This document shows positions 36,138 to 43,134 of a DNA stretch of 50,057 nucleotides, one piece after another (the first letter of the stretch is position 1; each line of letters begins with the position of its first letter). The position numbers were made by a program, and so were the translations under genes. The DNA comes from a virus. Below the pieces are notes generated by a model. It did not search any database and had not been told where the DNA came from. It saw only the letters and a program-made list of their open reading frames with translations. The stretch lies in IMG/VR virus record IMGVR_UViG_3300035698_002599, positions 1 through 50,057 of that record. One strand, given 5' to 3'.

Positions 36138-37121
36138 TTAATATGTGATTTTGATGTGGTTGACCTTACCGTGGACAATGGCTTGCAGTAACGCTTTACC
36201 CATTGTTTCGTCCACGCCAGCGGTCATTAAATCACCTAATGCTTCACGGTGAATTTTCGCCCGGTGGTTTTTGTCCTGCTCCCGCGCAGCGTCCGCAGCT
36301 TCTGTGGCAGCCTTTTCCTTGGCAATCTTGTCACGCTCTGCCTGCGCTGCATCGTCAGCCTTCTTCTGGGCTTGGTTTTCAGCAAACTTTGTGGCTGCTT
36401 CTGCGTCCGCGATACGCTTGGCGCCAGCGTTACGCTCTGCCTGCGCTGCATCGTCCGCAGCTTTCTTCCGGGCGTCCTTCTGGTCACGCTCTGCTGCTTG
36501 TGCCTGTAACTGCTCTATTTCAGCTTTCTGGGCTTCTGCGGCCTTAGCTGCTTCAATATGTCTGGCCAATTCAGTTACGGCATGCTGGTGGGCTTCATTT
36601 GCCGTTTCTTCATAGTCGTTCCATTCCAATTCCAGCATTTCATTTGCACGGGCCATGCGGGTTTCCATTTCAGCGGACGTGGTGCCAATGGTTACAACAG
36701 CCAGTCCCTTCAATTCTTCCAGCCAAGCGTTAAGATTCGCCACACGGTTCTTCTCGCGCTGGTCATACTTATGCAGGGGCACCTTGATTTCATCACGCCA
36801 TATGTCCAGCGTGTCACGGATACTTTTGCGCTCTCCATCAACAATGGCAATTTTGCTTTTAACGTCAGCCACAATGGCCTTGCCCATGTCGTCCAGTTCA
36901 ACCTTGGTGGTCGCCACCAGTTGATACAGCGCCCGGCCCTCTAAACGGCTTTCTTCATCTTCAACGTCCAGCTTGAATTTATCCAGCTTGGCGCGTATTT
37001 CTTCCAGCAACGGCTGTGCGCCGCCCTTTTGGAATACGGTTTGCACCGGGTAATTTGCCATTGGGATAATAAGGTCTTTGCCGGGTGTTGGTTCCACAAC
37101 GGCCACTGAGTTCATGTTCAT
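36138..37121 (-). CDS. Coiled-coil recombination-associated protein
   Basis: 327 residues. The N-terminal half is helical. Residues about 175-280 form a long Ala/Lys/Glu/Gln coiled coil with repeated KKAADDAAQAER units. A small globular end reads GDLMTAGVDETMGKALLQAI...HIKITY, an ending I know from phage proteins encoded next to RecE/RecT-type genes (DUF1351-like). AGGA precedes the start. It may act as a recombination helper. Its repeats make frame-shifted open frames on both strands that are not genes. Confidence 0.65.
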   Translation of the reverse strand: MNMNSVAVVEPTPGKDLIIPMANYPVQTVFQKGGAQPLLEEIRAKLDKFKLDVEDEESRLEGRALYQLVATTKVELDDMGKAIVADVKSKIAIVDGERKSIRDTLDIWRDEIKVPLHKYDQREKNRVANLNAWLEELKGLAVVTIGTTSAEMETRMARANEMLELEWNDYEETANEAHQHAVTELARHIEAAKAAEAQKAEIEQLQAQAAERDQKDARKKAADDAAQAERNAGAKRIADAEAATKFAENQAQKKADDAAQAERDKIAKEKAATEAADAAREQDKNHRAKIHREALGDLMTAGVDETMGKALLQAIVHGKVNHIKITY

Positions 37122-37123
37122 AA

Positions 37124-37309
37124 TTATAGTCCTTTTTTCTCTTTAAATTGCTGGATTGCTTTTTCATTAAGCTTGGCGATATATTCCAGCGCTTCTATCG
37201 CTTCACTGTTGTCAAGCTGGTTAAGCTCATTAAAAACCCACGCCGTTGCCTGTATGACTTTTTCAATTTGTGGGTGATTATCATTAGCTATCATTGGCAG
37301 GGCAATCAT
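37124..37309 (-). CDS. Small helical protein
   Basis: 61 residues, mostly helical, ending in a Lys-rich tail. Start overlaps the upstream stop (ATGA). Part of the leftward operon; unknown function. Confidence 0.6.
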   Translation of the reverse strand: MIALPMIANDNHPQIEKVIQATAWVFNELNQLDNSEAIEALEYIAKLNEKAIQQFKEKKGL

Positions 37310-37527
37310 ATCTTCACCCCGCGCTTACACAGTATTTTCACAGCTTCACGGGCATACCAGCCTTGGTCACGGATGCCCCATGCTGTGCGCTGCACTGGGC
37401 GGCCTACGCCGTAATCTCTTTCATAGCGTTCCCAATTGTCGCTGTTGGCGTATGTCTGAATGACCATGACCATTAGCTGTTCATTGGTCATTTTCGCTAT
37501 ATTAATGTCTGATAATACTAACGGCAT
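37306..37527 (-). CDS. Small early protein
   Basis: 73 residues with WERYERDYGVGRPVQRTAWG and a basic C-terminus (ILCKRGVKI). AAGGA precedes the start at 37527. Overlaps both neighbours by a few bases, which supports it as a real operon member. No family recognised. Confidence 0.6.
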   Translation of the reverse strand: MPLVLSDINIAKMTNEQLMVMVIQTYANSDNWERYERDYGVGRPVQRTAWGIRDQGWYAREAVKILCKRGVKI

Positions 37528-37691
37528 TTTACGGTTCCTTGTTTCATTGTGACAATCACAACCTGTTCTGTGAGTTCGTCAATTTGAGTTTGAAGGGATT
37601 CTATCTGAAAGCGCAGGTCTTTTATGACTGGCAAGCTGTTTTGCTCGTCCGATTCGGGGGCGAAATCATAGAAGGGTACTGCGGTGTTCAT
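37518..37691 (-). CDS. First small gene of the leftward operon
   Basis: 57 codons with an ATG at 37691 and TAG at 37518-37520. The product has an acidic N-terminus (FYDFAPESDEQNS) and a coiled-coil middle (IESLQTQIDELTEQV). AAAGGA lies at a good distance, in the conserved leader. It overlaps the next gene by 10 bases. Position right after the leftward promoter supports expression. Function unknown. Confidence 0.6.
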   Translation of the reverse strand: MNTAVPFYDFAPESDEQNSLPVIKDLRFQIESLQTQIDELTEQVVIVTMKQGTVKCR

Positions 37692-37716
37692 AGGGTGTTC
37701 CTTTCATTGCATCTTC

Positions 37717-37745
37717 AAGATATAAAATTGCGTACAACATGTCAA
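37717..37745 (-). promoter_or_regulatory. Leftward early promoter
   Basis: Minus strand: TTGACA (complement of 37740-37745), 17 bases, TATCTT (complement of 37717-37722), then GAA and the leader TGCAATGAAAGG. Drives the recombination operon. Shares boxes and leader with 39799-39827. Confidence 0.8.
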
Positions 37746-37758
37746 TAAAAAATTGACA
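37740..37758. promoter_or_regulatory. Candidate operator between divergent promoters
   Basis: TGTCAA, 7 bases, TTGACA: a perfect 6-bp inverted repeat formed by the two -35 boxes of the divergent promoters. A dimeric repressor bound here would shut both. The HTH gene at 37807 is the obvious candidate, by inference. Confidence 0.6.
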
Positions 37759-37780
37759 TCTAACGCACAACTATTATAAG
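37753..37780 (+). promoter_or_regulatory. Rightward early promoter
   Basis: TTGACA (37753-37758), 16 bases with CGCACAAC, TATAAG (37775-37780). Drives the HTH gene and the right operon. Confidence 0.8.
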
Positions 37781-37806
37781 GTGACCCAATAACCAAAGGG
37801 AAAACC

Positions 37807-38043
37807 ATGAGCGTAGAAGCTAAGATTAAAGAGATACGGGTTGTTGAAGCGCGTAAATTTGCCATGAGGTCGTGGAAGAAAAGATTTGCTGCTTTGAAGA
37901 AGCAGGGCATGACATTGACGCAATTTGCTGAAAAATACAAATTTAATATCACGCATTTATCCCACCAATATAATGGGAGGCGGGGGGCCAGTAAGGAATA
38001 TTTTGATAGGGTGGAAAAGCTCTTGGCAAAGCTGGGTGTATAA
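37807..38043 (+). CDS. Cro-like helix-turn-helix regulator
   Basis: 78 residues, basic. A helix-turn-helix of the Cro/XRE kind is visible at about residues 35-57 (MTLTQFAEKYKFNITHLSHQ), followed by a YFDRVEKLL helix. AAGGG precedes the ATG. First gene rightward of a divergent promoter pair with a symmetric site, so it probably controls early transcription. No repressor partner with a cleavable C-terminus lies beside it. Confidence 0.75.
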   Translation: MSVEAKIKEIRVVEARKFAMRSWKKRFAALKKQGMTLTQFAEKYKFNITHLSHQYNGRRGASKEYFDRVEKLLAKLGV

Positions 38044-38059
38044 GCTTGTGAGTAAGATG

Positions 38060-38260
38060 TTTATAAACCTGTGTGCGTTTATGTGGATAACTTGGCTGTG
38101 TATAAGTGACCCACTTATCAGAAGAATATACACAGAATATTGGCACTTATTAACAGGGAGCAATCGCTTACTGACTGCGGTGCGCGGCCTATTTAATGGC
38201 GAGTTATCCCGCGTACTATAACTACTACAACCTTATTTAAATACTTATATTATAATAGTA
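38060..38260. other. Candidate replication origin with DnaA boxes
   Basis: A 228-bp gap without a gene. TGTGGATAA (38082-38090) is a perfect DnaA box on the minus strand. TGTGTATAA (38097-38105) is a TTATACACA-type box, and ATATACACA (38126-38134) is one base off. CTGTGTATA (38096-38104) and TATACACAG (38127-38135) form a 9-bp inverted repeat. ATAAGTG/CACTTAT (38102-38118) form another, with a third CACTTAT at 38144. An AT-rich stretch follows (38231-38257) and could serve as the unwinding region. Confidence 0.6.
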
Positions 38261-38271
38261 GAGAAGCAAAC

Positions 38272-38694
38272 ATGACCGGAAAAAAGAGTTTTTACGCCAC
38301 CCCGAAACGTAAGAAAAAAATGAAGAGGCCTGAACAGCTTTTGCAAATTGCGATATTTAATTTCGCGCGTGGGTTGATGAGATATCAGAAGAACAGACAA
38401 TTTTTCTGTTATCATCCGGCTAATGGGGGGTATCGCACGCCAATGGAAGGTTCAATATTCAAATCTATGGGGGTTATGGCTGGTGTTGCTGATATATGTA
38501 TTCTTCTTAATGGTGGAAAGTGTTTGTATATTGAGTTGAAGTGTGGCAAGGGTAAATTAACAGATAAACAAAAAGAGTTTCGTGAAATTATATTGGGTCT
38601 TGGTTTTGGTTATGAGTTACTTGAAGCAAAAGATACAAGCGATGCTGTTAATCAATTTAAGGATATATTAAAAAAATATGGGGTCACTTGCTAG
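38272..38694 (+). CDS. VRR-NUC domain nuclease
   Basis: 140 residues with the compact PD-(D/E)XK layout of VRR-NUC proteins: RPEQLLQIAIFNF at the start, AGVADICIL (D74), YIELKCGKG (E88, K90), then TDKQKEF (Q100). Such nucleases act on branched DNA, for example junction resolution. The gene is visibly more AT-rich than its neighbours, as is the HNH gene that overlaps its end by 17 bases. The ribosome site (GAGAAG) is weak. First gene after the candidate origin. Confidence 0.8.
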   Translation: MTGKKSFYATPKRKKKMKRPEQLLQIAIFNFARGLMRYQKNRQFFCYHPANGGYRTPMEGSIFKSMGVMAGVADICILLNGGKCLYIELKCGKGKLTDKQKEFREIILGLGFGYELLEAKDTSDAVNQFKDILKKYGVTC

Positions 38695-39187
38695 GACATT
38701 TGAAGAATTTGTAATTCATTTTTGGTCAAGGGTGGATACATCTGGTGGGCCGAAGTCTTGTTGGATTTGGTCAGGGGCAAAGAATGAAAGGGGGTATGGT
38801 CGTGCTCGGTATCCGAAAAGCAAAAAGAATGAATATACTCATAGGATTGCATTGAAAATTAGTGGGGTCATTGTTCCTGATGATCTTAACTGCTGTCACA
38901 TTTGTGATAATCCTTCATGTGTGAATCCCGCGCATATTTTTGTAGGCAGCCAAAAACAGAATATAGATGATTGCATTCAAAAAGGACGGAAACACAGGCC
39001 ACCAAGGCTGGTAAGAAAAAATGGTGCCTTGGTTCCTCCTCGTTCGGTTTTATCACATGAACAAGTTAAAACCATTAAATCTATGCTTGAAAATTCAACG
39101 ATAGCGCATGTGGCGCGTGTCTTTTCTGTCGGGGAATCAACTATACGCCACATCAAACAAGGCAACACATGGAAGGGCGTCTTATGA
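38678..39187 (+). CDS. HNH endonuclease with C-terminal HTH
   Basis: 169 residues. A central HNH core is visible: THRIALK, then NCCHICDNPSCVNPAHIFVG (71-90), with His74 as likely catalytic residue and the Cys residues as zinc ligands. The N-terminal part has an SCWIWSGAKNERGYGR motif usual in this homing-type family. Residues about 118-165 look like a DNA-binding HTH (HVARVFSVGESTIRHIKQG). AT-rich like the previous gene. Probably a mobile homing endonuclease. Confidence 0.85.
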   Translation: MGSLARTFEEFVIHFWSRVDTSGGPKSCWIWSGAKNERGYGRARYPKSKKNEYTHRIALKISGVIVPDDLNCCHICDNPSCVNPAHIFVGSQKQNIDDCIQKGRKHRPPRLVRKNGALVPPRSVLSHEQVKTIKSMLENSTIAHVARVFSVGESTIRHIKQGNTWKGVL

Positions 39188-39795
39188 GTAGCATTTTTAC
39201 CTTAACCACGCCGGATAAATGCGGGGATTACCGAGAAGATGCGCTTTACCCAACGCCGTGGGACGCCACAGAAGCCGCCATGATTGCGGAAGAAAAATGG
39301 CTGCGCCAATTTGAGCGCGTGGATGAACCTGCGTGCGGTGAAGGCGATATGGCTGAGGTGATTTTAGGCCATGGCAAAATTGTCCGGGCCACTGATCTTG
39401 TGTACCGTGGGTATGGCCTTGGTGATACCAACTTCCTTGACCCCAATTTCAAAAAGACTGCGCGGTGTTTGATAACCAACCCGCCGTTTAGCGATAATGA
39501 CAAAAAGCCGCTGGCTGCGCCGTTCATTGAACAGGCCCACAGGCTTGGGTATGAATACATTGGCATGATTTTGAAAGCAAATTACTGGAACGCGATATCA
39601 CGAATCCCCCTTTTCCGTGATTTTAAGCCTGTCCGGGTGCGCCCATTTTCGTGGAGGATTGACTTTACCGGGGATGGCAGGAACCATTTTGATTGTATCT
39701 TCGTTGTTTGGATGCCACGCGAAACCCAAGGCCACTGTGAATATTGTGACCAACTTGAACGCCCCAAATTTTTATCCCAGCAAAAACTATTTTAA
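39184..39795 (+). CDS. Putative DNA adenine methyltransferase (orphan)
   Basis: 203 residues from the ATG at 39184, which overlaps the upstream stop (ATGA) and has GGAAGG upstream. A class I SAM-binding motif EPACGEGDM (48-56) and the catalytic NPPF (99-102) mark an N6-adenine or N4-cytosine methyltransferase. A Cys-rich motif lies near the C-terminus (HCEYCDQ). No matching restriction enzyme is seen beside it, so it may protect phage DNA or modulate expression. Target sequence cannot be read from the protein. Confidence 0.75.
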   Translation: MSSIFTLTTPDKCGDYREDALYPTPWDATEAAMIAEEKWLRQFERVDEPACGEGDMAEVILGHGKIVRATDLVYRGYGLGDTNFLDPNFKKTARCLITNPPFSDNDKKPLAAPFIEQAHRLGYEYIGMILKANYWNAISRIPLFRDFKPVRVRPFSWRIDFTGDGRNHFDCIFVVWMPRETQGHCEYCDQLERPKFLSQQKLF

Positions 39796-39798
39796 TTG

Positions 39799-39827
39799 TT
39801 GACAGGGGTTGCACAACTTTGTATCTT
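39799..39827 (+). promoter_or_regulatory. Internal early-module promoter
   Basis: TTGACA (39799-39804), 17 bases with TTGCACAAC, TATCTT (39822-39827), then GAA and the leader TGCAACGAAAGG. Nearly the same module as 37717-37745 on the other strand. Confidence 0.8.
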
Positions 39828-39852
39828 GAAATTGCAACGAAAGGCGAACACC

Positions 39853-39999
39853 ATGAAAAATCAAAAATATAAAACCTCAGCTATACTTTCTGACGCACTG
39901 GTGGAACACCACCGCAGATTGTTTTGGATTGATGTAAAATTCTGGGCGGGGGTTGCACTGATTATAGCAATCACATTAGGGGCGATATTCTATGCCTAA
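39853..39999 (+). CDS. Small single-pass membrane protein
   Basis: 48 residues from the ATG at 39853 with GAAAGG upstream; an earlier in-frame start overlaps the promoter and is rejected. A basic N-terminus is followed by one membrane helix (about 29-46, FWAGVALIIAITLGAIF). First gene of the transcript from 39799. Unknown role. Confidence 0.65.
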   Translation: MKNQKYKTSAILSDALVEHHRRLFWIDVKFWAGVALIIAITLGAIFYA

Positions 40000-40345
40000 A
40001 ACTAAAAACTGCACCGCGCCGAATTGCACAGAAACAATCAAATTTAAGCACGCTTTCTGTCCGTCATGCTTTGCCTTTTTGCCACGCGATATCAAGACAG
40101 ATTTGATACAGGTGTACAAACACGGTATGGGCAAGCAATTGGTGGATACGCTGGCGGCGGCATGGGAATTATTGAAACAAAAACGACCAAAAGAGGAAGA
40201 AAAACCAATGGCTACAGGACAATCAGATATAATTGATATCGCGCTGGAAAAGCGCAAGGATAGCGCCAGCGGCTTGGCCACGGCATTTTGGAACGGCGAT
40301 ACGGAAGAAGACCGTGACGGCAATTACCGTGAAATATGGCTATAG
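39992..40345 (+). CDS. Zinc-finger-like protein, apparently fused in frame to next gene
   Basis: 117 codons to the TAG at 40343. Residues 1-72 carry Cys and His spaced as in a small zinc finger (C8, C12, H20, C23, C26) and resemble small phage zinc proteins. From Met73 (40208) the sequence looks like the start of a separate gene with its own ribosome site AGAGGAAG. There is no stop between the two, so the ORF reads as a fusion. See the amber-interrupted entry 40208-40444. Confidence 0.6.
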   Translation: MPKTKNCTAPNCTETIKFKHAFCPSCFAFLPRDIKTDLIQVYKHGMGKQLVDTLAAAWELLKQKRPKEEEKPMATGQSDIIDIALEKRKDSASGLATAFWNGDTEEDRDGNYREIWL

Positions 40346-40444
40346 CTGCCCAAAAGTAAAATTGAAGTTGAAGAAACTGGTAAGGGCAGCGTTTGTGAAG
40401 TGTCAATGCCTGAGTGGCTTGCGCTGGAAAAGGGGCTGATATGA
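40208..40444 (+). pseudogene. Early gene interrupted by in-frame amber (TAG) at 40343
   Basis: From the ATG at 40208 (ribosome site AGAGGAAG) the frame reads 45 codons, then TAG, then a further 32 sense codons to a TGA at 40442-40444. The part after the amber (LPKSKIEVEE...MPEWLALEKGLI) looks like coding sequence, and its stop overlaps the next ATG (40441) as ATGA, the usual junction in this operon. Removing six bases CTATAG would give an unbroken EIWLPKSK stretch. Either a broken gene, a readthrough product or a suppressor-dependent gene. Confidence 0.6.
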
Positions 40445-40845
40445 GACACAACGGATGCGAAAACAAAGAAGAATATGAAGCGTGGCTGGCCGGGCTGAAA
40501 ATCGGTGATGAAGTAAGAACTAGCACCAGATATGACAGCATACAGATTGCACGTATCATAGGGGAAACCCCAACGCGCTGGCGCATAGCGCATGAAATGT
40601 TCCGCAAAAAAGACGGCCAGATAATGGGGTCATACGGTAAAATTTACCGCCCGTCCTCGTATGATTATCATGCTGTTAAAATGGCTGAACTGCGTATGAT
40701 ATTAAGCGCTTACACCACGGAAGTTGACCGCAGGCGCAAGGAATTCCATACGGAAGAATTGGAAGCCATGGTGAAGGCCCTGAAATTGGGCGTGAAGAAA
40801 ATTGATAAGCGGAAGGAAGATAAAAAATGTCTGACCAAAAAGTAA
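40441..40845 (+). CDS. Hypothetical early protein
   Basis: 134 residues. N-terminal part WLAGLKIGDEVRTSTRYDSI and IGETPTRWRI suggest a small beta-barrel; the C-terminal half is a Lys/Glu/Arg-rich helix. The ATG overlaps the upstream readthrough stop. No family recognised. Confidence 0.65.
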   Translation: MRHNGCENKEEYEAWLAGLKIGDEVRTSTRYDSIQIARIIGETPTRWRIAHEMFRKKDGQIMGSYGKIYRPSSYDYHAVKMAELRMILSAYTTEVDRRRKEFHTEELEAMVKALKLGVKKIDKRKEDKKCLTKK

Positions 40846-41126
40846 AAGAACGCAAGCCTGATGTGATTATTGAGGACAAGGATGATGCGCTGGAAAATTA
40901 CCAAGGCCAGTGGGGTATCACGTTTGTTTCTAATGAGGGCAGCCACCACATTGACCTTGATGAACAGCATGACACTGAGGAAATCGCTGAAAACCGTATC
41001 AGCGAAGCGCTGGAATTGGTGCAGAACAGCGTCATGCACGTCCGCACAAAATCCGGGCTGAAAACATTTACCGTTGAAACGCTGGGGTATGCGTACCCAA
41101 TACCGCTGGGGGGTTCTAATGATTAA
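40827..41126 (+). CDS. Hypothetical early protein
   Basis: 99 residues, acidic in the first half, without Cys motifs or membrane segments. GGAAGG precedes the ATG. Overlaps the previous gene by 19 bases and the next by 8. Unknown function. Confidence 0.6.
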   Translation: MSDQKVKERKPDVIIEDKDDALENYQGQWGITFVSNEGSHHIDLDEQHDTEEIAENRISEALELVQNSVMHVRTKSGLKTFTVETLGYAYPIPLGGSND

Positions 41127-41241
41127 GAAAATCAAAGATTTTATTACCGCCTGCGCGATTATTGCCGCTATTCTGGCTTTTATCGGGATTATTGTGATGG
41201 TGTTTCTTGCTGAAATTGGCTTCCGCTGGGGGGCTTGCTGA
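41119..41241 (+). CDS. Small membrane peptide
   Basis: 40 codons with a basic start (IKKIKDF) and one hydrophobic helix (TACAIIAAILAFIGIIVMVF) followed by a short tail. It overlaps both neighbours. Its TGA overlaps the next ATG (41241). Unknown role; small phage membrane peptides can inhibit host functions. Confidence 0.55.
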   Translation: MIKKIKDFITACAIIAAILAFIGIIVMVFLAEIGFRWGAC

Positions 41242-41489
41242 TGCCAGTGCAATATTCACACATAGTACGTTTTTAGAAGACAGAAGACGGCGAGAAAGAA
41301 GATAATAACGGCTGGCACCATGTACACAGCATTGATGATAACCGCGCCCTATGTAACGGCCAAGTGTATGGCTTTGGTGGAAGCGATTTAACCAATGAGG
41401 ACGGCCATGATTATGATGAAGGCGTGGGGAAAGTGACGTGCAAGGACTGCCGCGCAATAATCAAAGATATTAAAAATATTAAGCTTTAA
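41241..41489 (+). pseudogene. Second early gene interrupted by in-frame amber at 41274
   Basis: ATG at 41241, 11 codons (MPVQYSHIVRF), TAG at 41274-41276, then 70 sense codons to TAA at 41487-41489. The part after the amber (KTEDGEKEDNNGWHHVHS, ...GKVTCKDCRAII) is typical coding sequence with a CxxC motif; ALCNGQVYGFG adds another Cys. It is followed by AGGAGA and the next ATG at 41501. A single codon is affected, so readthrough or suppression would restore an 82-residue protein. Confidence 0.65.
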
Positions 41490-41500
41490 GGAGAACACCG

Positions 41501-41665
41501 ATGCCTGATGAAGAATTGACAAAAGAAGAAGTGTTGGAAATCGCCGCCAAAAAGGCGGCCAATGAATTTTACATGGTTTACCCGGCAGCAAAAAACCAGC
41601 TACCACAGGGCGCGAAAAAGGGGCTTGAAGATTTGATTGCCCGGCACATGAAGGGAATTTCATAA
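41501..41665 (+). CDS. Small hypothetical protein
   Basis: 54 residues, helical and charged, with AAGGAGA upstream. Its TAA overlaps the next ATG (TAATG). Too short for a confident family call. Confidence 0.6.
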   Translation: MPDEELTKEEVLEIAAKKAANEFYMVYPAAKNQLPQGAKKGLEDLIARHMKGIS

Positions 41666-42030
41666 TGACCAAAGATGTTGAAATAATAAAACAGGAGATT
41701 GTGGCTGATATTTCAAAAGGCCGTGAACTGATAAACAAGGATGTTCTTTACCAAATTATCAGTGAAGGCGTGAATTATATGAAGCACCGGGGCTATATTG
41801 CTGACGCCAGCAATAATACCAACACAGCGGCGTTGGAAGCTTTGAAATCTTGGCCGTGCGCAGGCATGGGTGATAATAAAGTAAAAGAGGTTATGCGCTT
41901 TGTGAATACACACCAGACCGCTTTGATAGCAGGGCTAGAGGTGCTTTGCGGTAAGACACACATGGACGTTTTGGATGAAAAATTTGAAAAATCGGTAGCT
42001 AAAGCCAAAATATTAGGAGGTAAGGCATGA
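41665..42030 (+). CDS. Hypothetical early protein
   Basis: 121 residues, helical, with a conserved-looking middle (SWPCAGMGDNKVKEVMRF). No zinc or enzyme motif visible. Coupled by overlap to neighbours on both sides. Unknown function. Confidence 0.6.
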   Translation: MTKDVEIIKQEIVADISKGRELINKDVLYQIISEGVNYMKHRGYIADASNNTNTAALEALKSWPCAGMGDNKVKEVMRFVNTHQTALIAGLEVLCGKTHMDVLDEKFEKSVAKAKILGGKA

Positions 42031-42497
42031 CACAGAAAATAAAACAAGGGGCACCGTTCTATGGTGGAGACTATGACCATGGACGCGACCACAAGCGCCT
42101 GACAGGCCAGCTTTTGAAAATCTGGGACACATTCAGGGACGGGCAGTGGCATACGCTTCAAACGCTCTCAAGGGACACAGGGGCACCAGAAGCTTCCGTA
42201 TCTGCTGGACTGCGCACTTTGCGCCGGGCAGATTATGGTGGGCATACCGTGGTGAAAGAATTTATTAAGGACGGCAATGGCCAATATCGTTACCGACTCG
42301 GTGCAGCCACTAAGCCTGAGCCGATTAAACCAACTGCCAGTGCCTATGAACGCGCAGTGGATTCTTTGAAGCGCAAGGGGCATGGCCATGTGGTGGAAAA
42401 GCCAAATGGCAATAAAATGAAATGCGGTGGCATATCAATCTGCCGGATTTGTAAGAAAGAACAGCAATTTTTAGAAATGCAGAAAGGCAGATTATAA
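42027..42497 (+). CDS. Winged-helix protein with C-terminal Cys motif
   Basis: 156 residues. Residues about 20-95 read as a winged helix (WDTFRDGQWHTLQTLSRDTG, then SAGLRTLRRADYGG and a strand pair). A C-terminal SICRICKKEQQ adds a CxxC. It probably binds DNA and may regulate early genes. Overlaps the previous gene (ATGA). Confidence 0.65.
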   Translation: MTQKIKQGAPFYGGDYDHGRDHKRLTGQLLKIWDTFRDGQWHTLQTLSRDTGAPEASVSAGLRTLRRADYGGHTVVKEFIKDGNGQYRYRLGAATKPEPIKPTASAYERAVDSLKRKGHGHVVEKPNGNKMKCGGISICRICKKEQQFLEMQKGRL

Positions 42498-42874
42498 TGT
42501 TACACCCATATTCAACATCATTCAGTTGGAAGTGCTTTTTAACCCCGCTGGTCATAGTGATTGGCATAGTTTCAATCCCCGTCACCTTTGCCGTACGGCA
42601 TGAGGCGGCCCGTGATGCCAAGACGCAGGCGCACAGGGACGCGGCCCCGTTTGAAGCGGGTGATTTGGTGCGCATGAAAGCCTTTGGGCATATCGGCATG
42701 GTTGTCCGGGCGCCGTGTTATTGGCGGGGATGCACCTATACCGTGCGCTTCTCTGCTCTGAAATCGTCCACGCAGCACCATGTATTTGGCAGCGGTGGTG
42801 ATATTGATGTGGCGCCAGTCACGCTGGTTGGCAACATTAAGGAATTTGAACTAGAAATCTTTGAAAGGAAATAA
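42497..42874 (+). CDS. Membrane-anchored protein with small beta-barrel
   Basis: 125 residues. One membrane helix (about 14-33) near the N-terminus, then a region (DLVRMKAFGHIGMVVRAPCYW) with the pattern of a KOW/SH3-like barrel. No signal cleavage site is clear. Unknown role. Confidence 0.55.
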   Translation: MLHPYSTSFSWKCFLTPLVIVIGIVSIPVTFAVRHEAARDAKTQAHRDAAPFEAGDLVRMKAFGHIGMVVRAPCYWRGCTYTVRFSALKSSTQHHVFGSGGDIDVAPVTLVGNIKEFELEIFERK

Positions 42875-42876
42875 TC

Positions 42877-43134
42877 GTGAGTTACAAGCTAAATTTAAAA
42901 GACCCTATCCGTAAGTCCAACCTTGCCCTGCGCCGCGTGCGCCAGCGCTCTTACACTGCCACAGTGCCGTATCTGCACCCCGGCAAGTATAACGGGGAAG
43001 ACCTGCGGAAAATACGCCAGAAGAACGGCGTGGGCGGCCCACCTGCCAAATGTAATTGGGCGCAGGCCGGGCAAATGAACCGTTTACACACTGAAATCAT
43101 GCAAAAAAGAAAGGAACGCCATGAAGTCCAATAG
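42877..43134 (+). CDS. Small basic protein, GTG start
   Basis: 85 residues from a GTG at 42877, which has GAAAGGAA upstream. Arg/Lys-rich, so a nucleic-acid contact is possible. No family recognised. Overlaps the next gene by 14 bases. Confidence 0.55.
   Translation: MSYKLNLKDPIRKSNLALRRVRQRSYTATVPYLHPGKYNGEDLRKIRQKNGVGGPPAKCNWAQAGQMNRLHTEIMQKRKERHEVQ

Noticed and set aside
36203-36944. Plus-strand frames opposite the coiled-coil gene
   Set aside because: Antisense to Ala/Lys-rich repeats; Cys/Leu-rich nonsense composition.
37925-38221. 98-codon plus-strand frame overlapping the HTH gene and origin region
   Set aside because: No ribosome site, overlaps a clear gene out of frame and covers the DnaA boxes; composition is not protein-like.
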